Below are positions 1-7,475 of a stretch of DNA of 21,226 nt, one piece after another. A program made the position numbers and the translations under genes. Below the pieces are notes generated by a model. The model saw nothing but the letters and a program-made list of their open reading frames with translations. It ran no database searches and had not been told where the DNA came from. Within the stretch, counting starts at the first letter, position 1, and each line of letters starts with the position of its first letter. The DNA is from 40CM-4-65-16 sp035279785 (GTDB lineage: Bacteria; Chloroflexota; Dormibacteria; Dormibacterales; Dormibacteraceae): assembly GCA_035279785.1 (NCBI GenBank), contig DATEHC010000095.1:1-21226 (forward strand), in the 5' to 3' direction.

Positions 1-7
1 TGGCCTC

Positions 8-442
8 ATGAGCGACATGGAGCGACGTAAGAACGACATCGGGGTTGCGGAGGGTGAAGAGAGGCGGCGCGGCCCTGACACGCTTCGCAGCAATCCGGAG
101 GTGATGGAGCGGAACGATCCGCAATCGGCTCGGTCCAATCCTGAGGTGATGGGGCGCTCGGAGCCGCAGACGATGACCTCGCCGCGCCAGGGCGAAATGT
201 CGTCGGAGATGCGCGACATGCGCATGCGGTTCGACGAGCTGCAGGCGGAGTTCATCGACGACCCCAAGAGCGCGGTCAAAAAGGCCGAGATGCTGATGGA
301 GGACATGTTCAACAAGATGCGCGATCGCATTCAGAGCACGCATCGCGGCGTGGAGAACACGGACGACACCGAGAAGTTGCGGCTCGCAATGCGAACCTAC
401 CGCGACATGATCGACTCGTTCGCGGGCCGTCGCTCGGTATAG
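8..442 (+). CDS. Hypothetical helical protein with two tandem 15-residue repeats
   Basis: I do not recognise a named family. The N-terminal third is highly charged and disordered-looking (RRK, EEERRR) and carries two near-identical 15-residue units starting RSNPEVM (residues 27-41 and 42-56). From about residue 70 to the end it is predicted helical, with FDELQAEFIDDPKSAV near its start and a TEKLRLAMRTYRDMIDSF tail. In my recollection this resembles a C-terminal helical module (FVDDP... TEDLRVALQRYR) found in uncharacterised actinobacterial-type proteins. No signal peptide or TM segment is visible, so it is probably cytoplasmic. The first ATG is taken as the start, with ATG at 17 as an alternative. 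The frame is open to the window edge, so the true start could lie upstream. A strong terminator follows 19 bases after the stop. Function unknown. Confidence 0.7.
   Translation: MSDMERRKNDIGVAEGEERRRGPDTLRSNPEVMERNDPQSARSNPEVMGRSEPQTMTSPRQGEMSSEMRDMRMRFDELQAEFIDDPKSAVKKAEMLMEDMFNKMRDRIQSTHRGVENTDDTEKLRLAMRTYRDMIDSFAGRRSV
86..175 (+). repeat. In-frame tandem repeat, 2 x 45 bp
   Basis: Two 45-bp units (86-130 and 131-175) encode RSNPEVMERNDPQSA and RSNPEVMGRSEPQTM. The DNA copies differ mainly at third positions, so this is an old protein-level duplication rather than recent slippage. Confidence 0.7.
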
Positions 443-460
443 CCAACCCATCGTGCACAC

Positions 461-494
461 GCGGAGCCGGCGAACAGCCGGCTCCGCTTTTTTT
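461..494 (+). terminator. Rho-independent terminator
   Basis: A perfect 11-bp stem (GCGGAGCCGGC at 461-471 pairing with 477-487) has a GAACA loop and is followed directly by seven T (488-494). It lies 19 bases after the stop of the first gene. No T-run exists on the opposite side, so it serves the plus-strand gene and not the convergent gene ending at 498. Confidence 0.92.
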
Positions 495-497
495 GTT

Positions 498-1481
498 TCA
501 GCCCGTGATCTGGGCCGCATCGGCGTCGATCTGCTTCACGATCGCCTGAAGACGCGTGAGCGCGGCCGCAAAGGTGGGCACGTCCCGATTTGCTACGTCG
601 AGCTTCATGGCCATCAATTCAGCGTCGGCACGAGTGAGGTCAACCTGCAGGCGATGGTCGAGAGCGGCATCGGACGCGGGTGCAAGGTTGGCGACGACTG
701 CAGCCTGAATATCGGCGATGTTTGCTGCCAGTGCGTCAAACAGTTCGAAACACGAAGAGACCGGAAGCGAGCTGCAGTCGGGCGTCTTCATTTGAACCAC
801 CGCTTCGCAGAGAAAGCAGTTGTCGAATGACGCCTTGGCGCTTTTGACGGCGTTTCGGTATTGGGCGTCTGTAGCGCTTCGGGACACCACGATCGCGTCC
901 ACGATCACGGTGGTCCAGTCGTGTGTGTAGCCGACCCGATCGAAGGCGCCGTCAACTCCGGCGGCATTGCCTTCCCTGGTCGCAGTTACGGCAAATCTCA
1001 GGGCGCCGATCTCCTGTGCAAGATGCGCTCGCATCTCGGCGTCGACATTCACGAACTGGCGGGGTGTATGCGCTCGATTCAGGTCATCAAGCCAAAGCTG
1101 GACCGGCGTGAGCGCATGCGTGGCTTTTGCTGCGCAGCCGCCCGGCGTGGTGCTCTGGCAAGGTTCCAGTGCACCGTTCGCCCTCACCCAGTCCGAGCGC
1201 ACCATCGCTTGGTATTCGCCCGTTGGCATCACGGATCCGGCGGGAGAAACGTTGTCGTGGATCGCAATGGCCGCCGCCGCCGCGGCAACTGCGATGGCCA
1301 CGATGACGAGCCCTGCGGCAAATCGAAAGGACATCATCGACCACCTTGTCTGCAACGCCGGCCACCGGAATGGGCGAACCGGCTTCTTGGTCAAATTCGT
1401 GCGGAGGCGCTCATAGGCGCCGGGCGGCATTGGGACGTCGAGTGCGTCGTGGATGCGCGTGAACATGAGCTGCTCTTCCAT
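498..1481 (-). CDS. Single-TM protein, putative anti-sigma partner of the adjacent ECF sigma factor
   Basis: The 327-residue protein has a cytoplasmic N-terminus of about 48 residues (MEEQLMFTRIHDALDVPMPP...), one strong TM segment (about residues 51-74, rich in A/V/I), and a large, probably extracytoplasmic C-terminal region that is mostly helical. That region has six cysteines (C-x(8)-C near 108-117, a CFLC pair and two more around 225-250). No zinc-binding ZAS motif (HxxxCxxC) is visible. The role is inferred from position: its ATG shares one base with the TGA of the sigma gene (TGATG), which implies translational coupling, and this topology is common in membrane anti-sigma factors. It could instead be a coupled membrane sensor or an unrelated envelope protein. 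Confidence 0.6.
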   Translation of the reverse strand: MEEQLMFTRIHDALDVPMPPGAYERLRTNLTKKPVRPFRWPALQTRWSMMSFRFAAGLVIVAIAVAAAAAAIAIHDNVSPAGSVMPTGEYQAMVRSDWVRANGALEPCQSTTPGGCAAKATHALTPVQLWLDDLNRAHTPRQFVNVDAEMRAHLAQEIGALRFAVTATREGNAAGVDGAFDRVGYTHDWTTVIVDAIVVSRSATDAQYRNAVKSAKASFDNCFLCEAVVQMKTPDCSSLPVSSCFELFDALAANIADIQAAVVANLAPASDAALDHRLQVDLTRADAELMAMKLDVANRDVPTFAAALTRLQAIVKQIDADAAQITG

Positions 1482-2020
1482 CAGACCGCCGCCCCCTGTA
1501 TCTGGACGATGGGCCGCAACCGGTGCACGGCCCTCTCGACGCGGTTCCTCGCTGCCTTGGGCGTGATGCCGAGGGTCGTGGCAATCTCGTCGAACGGCAT
1601 GTCCAGGTAGTAGCGAAGAACCACGATCAATCTTTCGTCATGGCTCAACCGGAGTAGGGCGCGACGGAGGTCGACCGCGGCCGCGACGTCGACAGACTCC
1701 GCCTCACCGTCCACTGCATCCCCCTTGGCCACCGACCACCATTTGCTCTGGCTGACGCCGCGACACTGGTTTGCGACTATCGCCAGGAACCACGGACGCA
1801 GGCTCGACCCCTCGCGCAGGTTGCCGAGCCGCCGCCAGGCCTTGAACGCGGCTTCCTGCACCGCATCCTCCGCCTCGGTCGAGTCGTGAAGGAGTCCATA
1901 CGCGACCCGGAACGCGGGTTGGTAGTGCGGACGAAGCAGCTCCGCGAAGGCCGCGCCGTCGCCGCCCCTTGCGGCCTCTATGAGCTCGCCCTCAGTGTGC
2001 GAGAAGAGCGATCCGTGCAT
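1481..2020 (-). CDS. ECF-type RNA polymerase sigma factor
   Basis: A 179-residue sigma-70 family protein of ECF size. Region 2 is visible in the N-terminal half (AFAELLRPHYQPAFRVAY, then DSTEAEDAVQEAAFKAWRRL, the core-binding/-10 helix, and RPWFLAIVANQC). Region 4 is in the C-terminal part (RLSHDERLIVVLRYYLDMPF, then DEIATTLGITPKAARNRVER, the helix-turn-helix that reads the -35 element). I chose the ATG at 2020 rather than the GTG at 2089 because family similarity begins there (GELIEAARGGDGAAF) and GGGCGAG lies 5 bases upstream. It is followed by, and overlaps by one base, a membrane protein that may be its anti-sigma factor. Such pairs are usually autoregulated; the signal sensed cannot be told from sequence. 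Confidence 0.9.
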   Translation of the reverse strand: MHGSLFSHTEGELIEAARGGDGAAFAELLRPHYQPAFRVAYGLLHDSTEAEDAVQEAAFKAWRRLGNLREGSSLRPWFLAIVANQCRGVSQSKWWSVAKGDAVDGEAESVDVAAAVDLRRALLRLSHDERLIVVLRYYLDMPFDEIATTLGITPKAARNRVERAVHRLRPIVQIQGAAV

Positions 2021-2030
2021 CACGACTCGC

Positions 2031-2073
2031 CCTATATAGGCCCAAACCGGCCGCGCTGCCTCAGGAAATTTCC
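2031..2073 (-). promoter_or_regulatory. Candidate control region of the ECF sigma gene
   Basis: Two perfect 10-bp palindromes lie upstream of the sigma ATG: CCTATATAGG (2031-2040) and GGAAATTTCC (2064-2073). Read on the minus strand, GGGAAAT resembles the GGAA-type -35 elements used by ECF sigma factors. The matching -10 is not clear, so autoregulation is only a guess. Confidence 0.3.
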
Positions 2074-2103
2074 CTGTGGCGCGGCTCACTTACGATCCAC
2101 TGC

Positions 2104-2946
2104 CTGAACCAGCTCTTTTCGCCCGCCGCCGCCCTCGCGTCCGCAGCCACCCTGGGCGTCGCCGACTTCACCGGCGGCGTGGCGGGTCGTCGCAGCTCGC
2201 CTCCGAGCGTCGCACTCAGCGTCGAGCTGGTCGGGCTGGTGGCGGTGCCCTTCGCGTACCTGTTGCTGCCGGCGCGATGGGACCTCAGCCTGATCGGCTA
2301 CACGTTTCTCGGCGGCGTGGTGGGCAGCTTCGGTCTGATCTTCTTCTACCGCGCCATGGCGCTGAACCAGATCGGGATCGTAGCCCCGATCACGGGCGTC
2401 GTCGCCGCGGCGCTGCCGGCGGCCGCCGGAGTGCTGTTCGCGGGCGAGAGGCTGCACCCCGCGCAGGTTGCGGGCATCGCGATGGGACTGATCGCGATCG
2501 TTCTGATCAACGGTCCGGCGCCCGCGGCCGGGCGGGGCTCGAGGTCGGCGATAGGGTTGGCCGTAATCGCGGGCGTGGCGTTCGGCCTCTTCTTCATCCT
2601 CTTCCACGCGGGAAGCGCTTCCGGCGTGCCCGCGTTCCTAAGCGGCCGCCTCGGCTCGTCGCTGATCTCCCTGACGTATGCCCTGGTGACGCGGGTTCCG
2701 TTCCTACCGAAGCGGTCGACGTGGCGGCTAATCGGAATCGCCGGCACCCTCGATGGGACCGGTGTCGTCCTCTACATGTACGCGACCCTGTTCGGACTGC
2801 TGTCGATCAGCGCCGTGCTCACGTCCTTCTATCCCGCGTTCACCGTGCTGTGCGCCCGAGTTTTCCTGCACGAGCGACTCACGCTGTTGCAGACGGTGGG
2901 CGCGGCGACCGCCGTGGTCGCGATCGCGTTGATCGCGGCGGGCTAG
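2104..2946 (+). CDS. EamA/DMT-family transporter (start codon uncertain)
   Basis: Ten-TM drug/metabolite-transporter-superfamily permease made of two EamA repeats. The first repeat begins TLGVADFTGGVAGRR, the usual GVADFxGG opening of TM1, and continues to GVLFAGERLHPAQVAGIAMG. The second runs from AIGLAVIAGVAFGLFF to ARVFLHERLTLLQTVGAATA. The paired glycine/proline-rich LxERL elements close each half. Substrate is unknown (small metabolites in the family). The frame has no ATG, GTG or TTG between 2041 and 2179. A start at GTG 2179 would remove TM1 and the conserved motif, so I place it at CTG 2104, with low certainty. No clear ribosome-binding site is visible. Its TAG overlaps the stop of the convergent MOSC gene. 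Confidence 0.8.
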   Translation: MNQLFSPAAALASAATLGVADFTGGVAGRRSSPPSVALSVELVGLVAVPFAYLLLPARWDLSLIGYTFLGGVVGSFGLIFFYRAMALNQIGIVAPITGVVAAALPAAAGVLFAGERLHPAQVAGIAMGLIAIVLINGPAPAAGRGSRSAIGLAVIAGVAFGLFFILFHAGSASGVPAFLSGRLGSSLISLTYALVTRVPFLPKRSTWRLIGIAGTLDGTGVVLYMYATLFGLLSISAVLTSFYPAFTVLCARVFLHERLTLLQTVGAATAVVAIALIAAG

Positions 2947-3497
2947 GCCAGCTTGCGGATCACGTCTCCGACGTGGACGGTGCCCGATTGCACCACCCGC
3001 GTGTTGATTCCGCGGAAGCTCGCAGCGGTGCCGGCGGGCGAATTGGCGAACTCGCGCGCGGTCTGGCCAAATCGCGAGCTGAATTTCTCGCATCCGAGAT
3101 GAGGCTGATCGGTCACCTCGATCACAGCCGAACCGATCGCCAACCGCGTTCCGGGCGGAATGTTCTTCGGGCTGAGGTCGAAGTCCGCGTAAAGCTGGTC
3201 CCCGGCTAGCGCCCACCGCGACCGGTCGCCGGCGACGAGCTGGCTCGCGCGCGCGTTCATCACCGTGAGCATCGCCTTCGGGTTCGGCCTGCTGCCGCTG
3301 CTCCATCGATCGGCCACCAGACCACGCTCGACGTCGAGCTCGCCCGACGCAAGCAGCACACGCTCGTCGACTGCCGGACGGGCGACGATCATCTCCAGCG
3401 TGCCGGCGTCCTGGGGCGCCGAGAGCACCTGCTCGAGGCCGGCCTGAAGCTGCTCCAGCGTTCGGTGCTCGGTTGTGACCTCGACTGACTCTGCCAC
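2943..3497 (-). CDS. MOSC domain-containing protein
   Basis: 184 residues. The MOSC signature is clear: PHLGCEKFSSRFG with the conserved cysteine at about residue 136, followed by FRGINTRVV and VHVGDVIRKL. MOSC domains occur in molybdenum-cofactor sulfurases and in YiiM-like Moco-dependent reductases, where the cysteine handles sulfur or binds the cofactor. The upstream part (SSGSRPNPKAMLTVMNAR, GDQLYADFDLSPKNIPPGT) also matches stand-alone MOSC proteins of this length. The GTG at 3497 is the likely start. The frame stays open through the tRNA gene to 4013, but that extension is not protein-like. No Moco gene is adjacent, although fdhD is in the window. The promoter would lie in the palindrome pair at 3533-3599. 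Confidence 0.85.
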   Translation of the reverse strand: MAESVEVTTEHRTLEQLQAGLEQVLSAPQDAGTLEMIVARPAVDERVLLASGELDVERGLVADRWSSGSRPNPKAMLTVMNARASQLVAGDRSRWALAGDQLYADFDLSPKNIPPGTRLAIGSAVIEVTDQPHLGCEKFSSRFGQTAREFANSPAGTAASFRGINTRVVQSGTVHVGDVIRKLA

Positions 3498-3532
3498 GAC
3501 TGCACGGATTATCCGCCAAGAGTCGCCTGGTC

Positions 3533-3599
3533 CGCGATAGTCCGGACTATGGACGCATTCCCCTGTGGCGCATGAGGTGTTAGTCCGGACTATCGCGCC
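3533..3599. repeat. Inverted pair of TAGTCCGGACTA palindromes
   Basis: CGCGATAGTCCGGACTA (3533-3549) is repeated in perfect inverted orientation at 3581-3597, with 31 bases between. Each copy contains the self-palindrome TAGTCCGGACTA, and the second copy is bracketed by GGCGC (3567-3571) and GCGCC (3595-3599). The same core recurs at 19382-19405. It sits between the MOSC start and tRNA-Arg, so it could be an operator pair, a terminator-like hairpin or a small dispersed repeat. Confidence 0.85.
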
Positions 3600-3616
3600 C
3601 AGAGGCCATGAAAAAG

Positions 3617-3689
3617 TGCCCCGCGAGGGATTCGAACCCCCGACCCTCTGTTTAGAAGACAGATGCTCTATCCACTGAGCTAGCGGGGC
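3617..3689 (-). tRNA. tRNA-Arg (anticodon UCU)
   Basis: A full cloverleaf reads on the minus strand: acceptor GCCCCGC/GCGGGGC, D-arm with AGCTCAGTGGATAGAGC, anticodon stem TCTGT/ACAGA with loop CTTCTAA (anticodon TCT, reads AGA), and T-arm GGGGGTTCGAATCCC. The discriminator is A and CCA is not encoded. Five T follow shortly after the 3' end and may act in termination. Confidence 0.97.
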
Positions 3690-3720
3690 GACGCGGACAT
3701 TCGGGAGAATACCTTCAAGG

Positions 3721-5271
3721 GTGGTGGACAAAACCGACGGTGCGGGCGGCGCCGGCAGCGCAATGCATGAGCTGAAGCGGATCCTGTCCGAGGTCACCGA
3801 CCTCAACCGGGCCGCGGCGGTGCTCGAGTGGGACCAGGAAACGTACATGCCGCCGGGCGGCGTCCAGACCCGCGCCGAGCAGCTGGCCACGCTGCTGAAG
3901 CTCGCCCACGTCAGGCTCGCGTCCAAGGAGGTCGGGAAGCTCCTCGAGAAGCTCGAGACCGAGCTCGCGGACAAACCGTTCGACTCGGACGAGGCCAGCC
4001 TCGTGCGCGTCACGCGTCGCGACTACGACGAAGCGGTCAAGATCCCGGCCGACCTCGTCGCCGAGATCGCACACGCCAGCTCGGTCGCGCGCCCCGCGTG
4101 GGAGAAGGCACGAAAGGACGAGAAGTTCGAGATATTCGCGCCCTACCTGGAAAAGAACGTGGAGCTGAACCGCCGGATCGCCGACGCGCTCGGCTACGAG
4201 GACCGCCCCTACGACGCTCTCATCAACCGCACCGAGCCGGGCATGACGACAAGCCAGCTCGAGACCATCTTCGCCGAGCTCAAGCGCGCGATCGTGCCGC
4301 TGGTCGCGGACATCGCGCGCCACGCCGACGCCGTCGACGACCGCGTCCTGTACCGGGGCTTCGACCCCGACCTGCAGCTCTCCTATGCGCTCGAGGTCGC
4401 CAAGCGGATCGGATACGAGGCGGACAAGGGGCGGCAGGACCTGTCCACGCATCCCTTCTCGATCACGTTCGGGCCGGGCGACGCGCGCATCACCACCCGC
4501 GTGTCGCGCGACTTCTTCAACGAGTGCCTGTTCGGCACGATCCACGAGACGGGCCACGCGCTTTACGACCTCGGGTTCAGCCCCGACCTCGACCACACGC
4601 CGCTGTGGGGCGCGGCGTCACCCGGCATTCACGAGTCTCAGTCCCGCATGTGGGAAAACCTCGTCGGCCGCAGCCAGGCGTTCTGGCACCACTTCTACCC
4701 GAGCCTGCAGGCCGCGTTCCCCGAACCGCTACAGGGGATGGACGCCGATGGCTTCTGGCGCGCGGTCAACCGCTCCTACCCGTCCTTCATTCGCGTCGAG
4801 GCGGACGAGGTCACCTACAACATGCACATCCTTTTGCGGTTCGAGCTGGAGAACGAGCTTCTCGACGGGACCCTGAAGGTCGCGGACCTGCCCGAGGCAT
4901 GGAACTCTCGCTTCAAGTCCTATGTCGGCCTCAACGTCCCCAACGACCGCCAGGGCTGCCTGCAGGACATCCACTGGTCCTACGTCAGCTTCGGGATCTT
5001 TCCCGGCTACACGATCGGCAACCTCGTCTCGGCGCAGCTCATGGAGAAGGTCCGCGCCGAGGCCGGCGACGTCGACTCCCACTTCGAGCGCGGCGACTTC
5101 ACGGTGCTGCTGAAGTGGCTGCGCCGCAACGTCCACCGGCACGGCCGCAAGTTCACGCCGAACGAGCTACTGGAGCGGGCAACGGGCAAGCCACTCACCG
5201 CCGGCCCGTGGATCGCGTACGTGCAGAAGAAGTTCGGCGCCCTTTACGGGCTGCACGCGGGAGCGCGTTAG
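3721..5271 (+). CDS. M32-family metallocarboxypeptidase (Taq/Pfu type)
   Basis: Zinc-dependent carboxypeptidase that removes C-terminal residues from peptides in the cytoplasm; 516 residues, the usual family length (about 500). All M32 signatures are present in order: WDQETYMPPGG (37-47), HPF (244-246), DARITTR (254-260), HETGHALYD (HExxH, His275/His279 ligands, Glu276 catalytic), HESQSRMWEN (304-313, supplying the third zinc ligand), EADEVTYNMH, GCLQDIHWSYVSFG and FPGYTIGNLVSAQL. No signal peptide. The GTG at 3721 follows AAGG with almost no spacing. GTG 3724 or the in-frame ATG at 3763 (MHELKRILSEV, closest to where homologues start) are real alternatives. Its stop overlaps that of the convergent HMG-CoA lyase gene. 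Confidence 0.95.
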   Translation: MVDKTDGAGGAGSAMHELKRILSEVTDLNRAAAVLEWDQETYMPPGGVQTRAEQLATLLKLAHVRLASKEVGKLLEKLETELADKPFDSDEASLVRVTRRDYDEAVKIPADLVAEIAHASSVARPAWEKARKDEKFEIFAPYLEKNVELNRRIADALGYEDRPYDALINRTEPGMTTSQLETIFAELKRAIVPLVADIARHADAVDDRVLYRGFDPDLQLSYALEVAKRIGYEADKGRQDLSTHPFSITFGPGDARITTRVSRDFFNECLFGTIHETGHALYDLGFSPDLDHTPLWGAASPGIHESQSRMWENLVGRSQAFWHHFYPSLQAAFPEPLQGMDADGFWRAVNRSYPSFIRVEADEVTYNMHILLRFELENELLDGTLKVADLPEAWNSRFKSYVGLNVPNDRQGCLQDIHWSYVSFGIFPGYTIGNLVSAQLMEKVRAEAGDVDSHFERGDFTVLLKWLRRNVHRHGRKFTPNELLERATGKPLTAGPWIAYVQKKFGALYGLHAGAR

Positions 5272-6155
5272 GCCGCCGGCCAGTCTCCCGCTCGCGCGAG
5301 CATGCCGGGCAGATCCTTGCCCAGCTGCCGGCCGAGCCACCGCGAGGTGTCGATGAGCGCGTCCAGGTCGATGCCGGCGTCGACGCCCATGCCCCGGAGC
5401 AGGTAGACCAGGTCCTCCGTCGCGATGTTCCCCGTCGCGTTGGGCGCGAAAGGACAGCCACCGGCCCCGCCGACTGACGCGTCGAGGGAGACCACGCCCT
5501 CTTCCAGGGCCGCCAGGGCGTTCGCGTATCCCGTGTTGCGCGTGTTGTGGAAATGGGCGCCGACCGTCGCCCCGAGCGCGCGTGCGCCACGCACCAGCTC
5601 GCGCACCTGCGCCGGAACCCCGACTCCGATCGTGTCCGCCAGGCACACCTCGTCCGGCGGCACAGCCATCAGGTGCTTGACGATCTCCAGCACCCTCGCG
5701 GCCGGGATCGGCCCGTCGAAAGGACTCCCGAAGGCGACGCTGATGGTGACCGTGATCGGCATCCGCTCGCTGCGGGCGCGCGCGACCAGAGCGAGCGCGG
5801 TTTTCAATCCTTCTTCGGTGCTCGCGTTCTGGTTGCGCCGCCCGAACTCGTCCGCTGCCGAGAACGCGTAGTGCACCTCGTCGACGCCGGCCGTCACAGC
5901 GCGCTCATAGCCCTTCTCGTTCAGGACCAGACCGGCGTAGCTCACGCCCGGCTTGCGCCGGAGCGCGGCCATGACTTCTTCGGCACCCGCCATCTGGGGC
6001 ACAAGCCTGGGGTTGACGAAGCTCGCGGCTTCCATCCTCTTCACGCCGGCCCCAGCGAGCCGGTCGCACAGCTCGGCGCGAGTCGCGGGCTCGAGGATCC
6101 GAGCCTCGTTCTGCAGCCCGTCGCGCGGCCCGACGTCGCAGACGATCAACGACAC
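5268..6155 (-). CDS. mvaB: Hydroxymethylglutaryl-CoA lyase
   Basis: Cleaves HMG-CoA to acetoacetate and acetyl-CoA, the last step of leucine breakdown; cytoplasmic, metal-dependent TIM barrel of the HMGL-like family. 295 residues, normal length. Visible motifs: CDVGPRDGLQNE at residues 6-17 (metal Asp and catalytic Arg), KRMEAASFVNPR, DTIGVG, GAHFHNTRNTGYAN (metal histidines) and the HMG-CoA lyase signature GGAGGCPFAPNATGN with its catalytic cysteine, followed by IATEDLVYLL. That last motif separates it from homocitrate or isopropylmalate synthases. GTG at 6155 is chosen because the protein then begins just before the first motif; no good ribosome-binding site is seen. It is the last gene of a tight minus-strand run, 19 bases after the phosphoesterase gene. 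No other leucine-degradation gene is in view. Confidence 0.93.
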   Translation of the reverse strand: MSLIVCDVGPRDGLQNEARILEPATRAELCDRLAGAGVKRMEAASFVNPRLVPQMAGAEEVMAALRRKPGVSYAGLVLNEKGYERAVTAGVDEVHYAFSAADEFGRRNQNASTEEGLKTALALVARARSERMPITVTISVAFGSPFDGPIPAARVLEIVKHLMAVPPDEVCLADTIGVGVPAQVRELVRGARALGATVGAHFHNTRNTGYANALAALEEGVVSLDASVGGAGGCPFAPNATGNIATEDLVYLLRGMGVDAGIDLDALIDTSRWLGRQLGKDLPGMLARAGDWPAA

Positions 6156-6174
6156 ATAGATAAAGGTAGAGAGG

Positions 6175-7020
6175 TCAGCTGGGGAGAAGGTCGGACATCG
6201 GCGTGGCGCCCGAAGCCTGCCCGAGCCGGGCCACGCCGAGCAGGTCCTCGACGCTGGCCAGCAGCGAGTAGTGCGTGTACGGCTTGCTGCTTGAGCGGTG
6301 GCCGGTGCCCTGCGCCACCACGAGCGTGAGCACGTGGTTGTCCGAGCTGCTGTCGTCTTCGTCCCACGTGATGAACAGCACGCCGTCACTCTTCCACGCC
6401 TGGGACGCGGTGATCTGCCCCACCTCTTGCCGCAGCCACGCGTCGCCGACCGCGACGTCGCAGTTGTGCGTGTCGTGGCACATGTCGGGCGTGATCCACA
6501 CGAACCGAGGAGTCGAGGCGCCGTTCAGGTCGGGTCCGAGGTCGGACAGCGGGACCACGTTGGTCGGGCACTGGCCGCCGTAGTAGGCGAACGGATCATG
6601 TCCGGGGTCGTACGGCACCGGGCTGTCCAGGCATCCACGGGAGGTGAGCCCCTCCATGTACGCCCGCCACGTCACGTGTGCGTTTGTCAGCTGCGTTCCA
6701 AGGTCACTCGCCGGCAGGACGTGATAGCTGTCGTCCTGTAACCCCCAAGTGCTGCCCGACGTCAGCGCGAGGTAATTCGGGACGCTGGGATGAGCCACCG
6801 CGTGGTAGTTCTGCGCTACGCCGTAACGCTGCGCCAGAGATGCCGTGAAGGGGGCGCTAAGCGCCTCGGATGCCGAGTGATTCTCCATGACGATCACGAA
6901 TACGTTCCGCGGCTTCGCGGTCACCGCCGGCGAGTGTGAGGGCGAGCATGCCGCCGCGGCCAACGCCATCAATGCCAGAGCGGCCCAGCCTTTGACCCCT
7001 ACGTCTGCAACCCGTCCCAC
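6175..7020 (-). CDS. Secreted phosphoesterase-family lipoprotein (acid phosphatase-like)
   Basis: Alkaline-phosphatase-superfamily phosphoesterase (PF04185 type). The N-terminus has a hydrophobic stretch followed by LMALAAAACSPS, a plausible though weak lipobox, so it is probably exported and lipid-anchored. Catalytic-type motifs: NVFVIVMENHSASEAL (start of the PF04185 fold, where longer relatives have MQENRSFD), HPSVPNYLALTSG, a WITPDMCHDTHNC block and WDEDDSSSDNH, a metal-binding Asp/His segment. About 281 residues, shorter than phospholipase C, similar to acid phosphatases. Substrate unknown; phosphate esters are likely. The start is uncertain: GTG 7020 overlaps the upstream globin gene by 22 bases, and GTG 7026 is also possible. 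Confidence 0.85.
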   Translation of the reverse strand: MGRVADVGVKGWAALALMALAAAACSPSHSPAVTAKPRNVFVIVMENHSASEALSAPFTASLAQRYGVAQNYHAVAHPSVPNYLALTSGSTWGLQDDSYHVLPASDLGTQLTNAHVTWRAYMEGLTSRGCLDSPVPYDPGHDPFAYYGGQCPTNVVPLSDLGPDLNGASTPRFVWITPDMCHDTHNCDVAVGDAWLRQEVGQITASQAWKSDGVLFITWDEDDSSSDNHVLTLVVAQGTGHRSSSKPYTHYSLLASVEDLLGVARLGQASGATPMSDLLPS

Positions 7021-7460
7021 GACCACCGCGGCATCGGCTGCATCTGAGCGACCGTCGAGCCGACCGGCGAGTACCGGTTCACCTCGCGCGTCGCCCAGTG
7101 GATGTAGTCGCGCATCGCCTGGCGAAACTCGGCATCCTCGGGCAGCGCGGCGTCGTCCATCGCCGCGATGAAGCAGGCCTCGAAGCGGTCGCCCCACTCG
7201 TCGGGAGAGCCGTGCCCGGCATGGATCGTCAGCATTCCGGCATGGCCGCCGAGGTTGCCCGAGTAGCTCGGCGGTCCACCGAAGACTTCGGCCCAGTAGG
7301 CCGCGAGGTTGTCGTTGTGGTTGTGACTCAACTCTTGTGAGAACGCGTGGTTGAGCTCAGGGTCCTCGATGCAGCGCTCGGTGACCGCAGCCGCGAGGGC
7401 GAGAAACGCGTCGTGGCCGCCGGCAAACTCGTAGATCGAAGGCCGCCCCACAAAGGGCAT
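6999..7460 (-). CDS. Truncated hemoglobin, group II-like
   Basis: 153-residue globin of the truncated (2-on-2) type. The family pattern is visible: YEFAGGHDAFLALAAAVTER (helices A/B), DPELNHAFSQELSHNHNDNL, WAEVFGGPPSYS, then GGHAGMLTIHAGHG with His80 the probable proximal heme ligand, and PDEWGDRFEACFIAAMDD with the conserved Trp89. Group II members bind O2 or NO and are often linked to NO detoxification or redox reactions; which applies here is unknown. The extended HNH-rich stretch around residues 46-49 is unusual. ATG at 7460 is used; the gene starts 15 bases after the DUF385 gene and its end overlaps the phosphoesterase start, suggesting one transcript. Confidence 0.88.
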   Translation of the reverse strand: MPFVGRPSIYEFAGGHDAFLALAAAVTERCIEDPELNHAFSQELSHNHNDNLAAYWAEVFGGPPSYSGNLGGHAGMLTIHAGHGSPDEWGDRFEACFIAAMDDAALPEDAEFRQAMRDYIHWATREVNRYSPVGSTVAQMQPMPRWSWDGLQT

Positions 7461-7475
7461 GCTACGCGCCGGGTT

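Noticed and set aside
3498..4013. N-terminal extension of the MOSC frame containing LAQWIEHLSSKQRVGGSNPS
   Set aside because: It translates tRNA-Arg and the antisense of the carboxypeptidase gene; the MOSC protein starts at 3497.
3828..5477. 549-codon plus-strand frame overlapping the carboxypeptidase
   Set aside because: Arg/Pro-rich out-of-frame translation; the frame at 3721 has every M32 motif.
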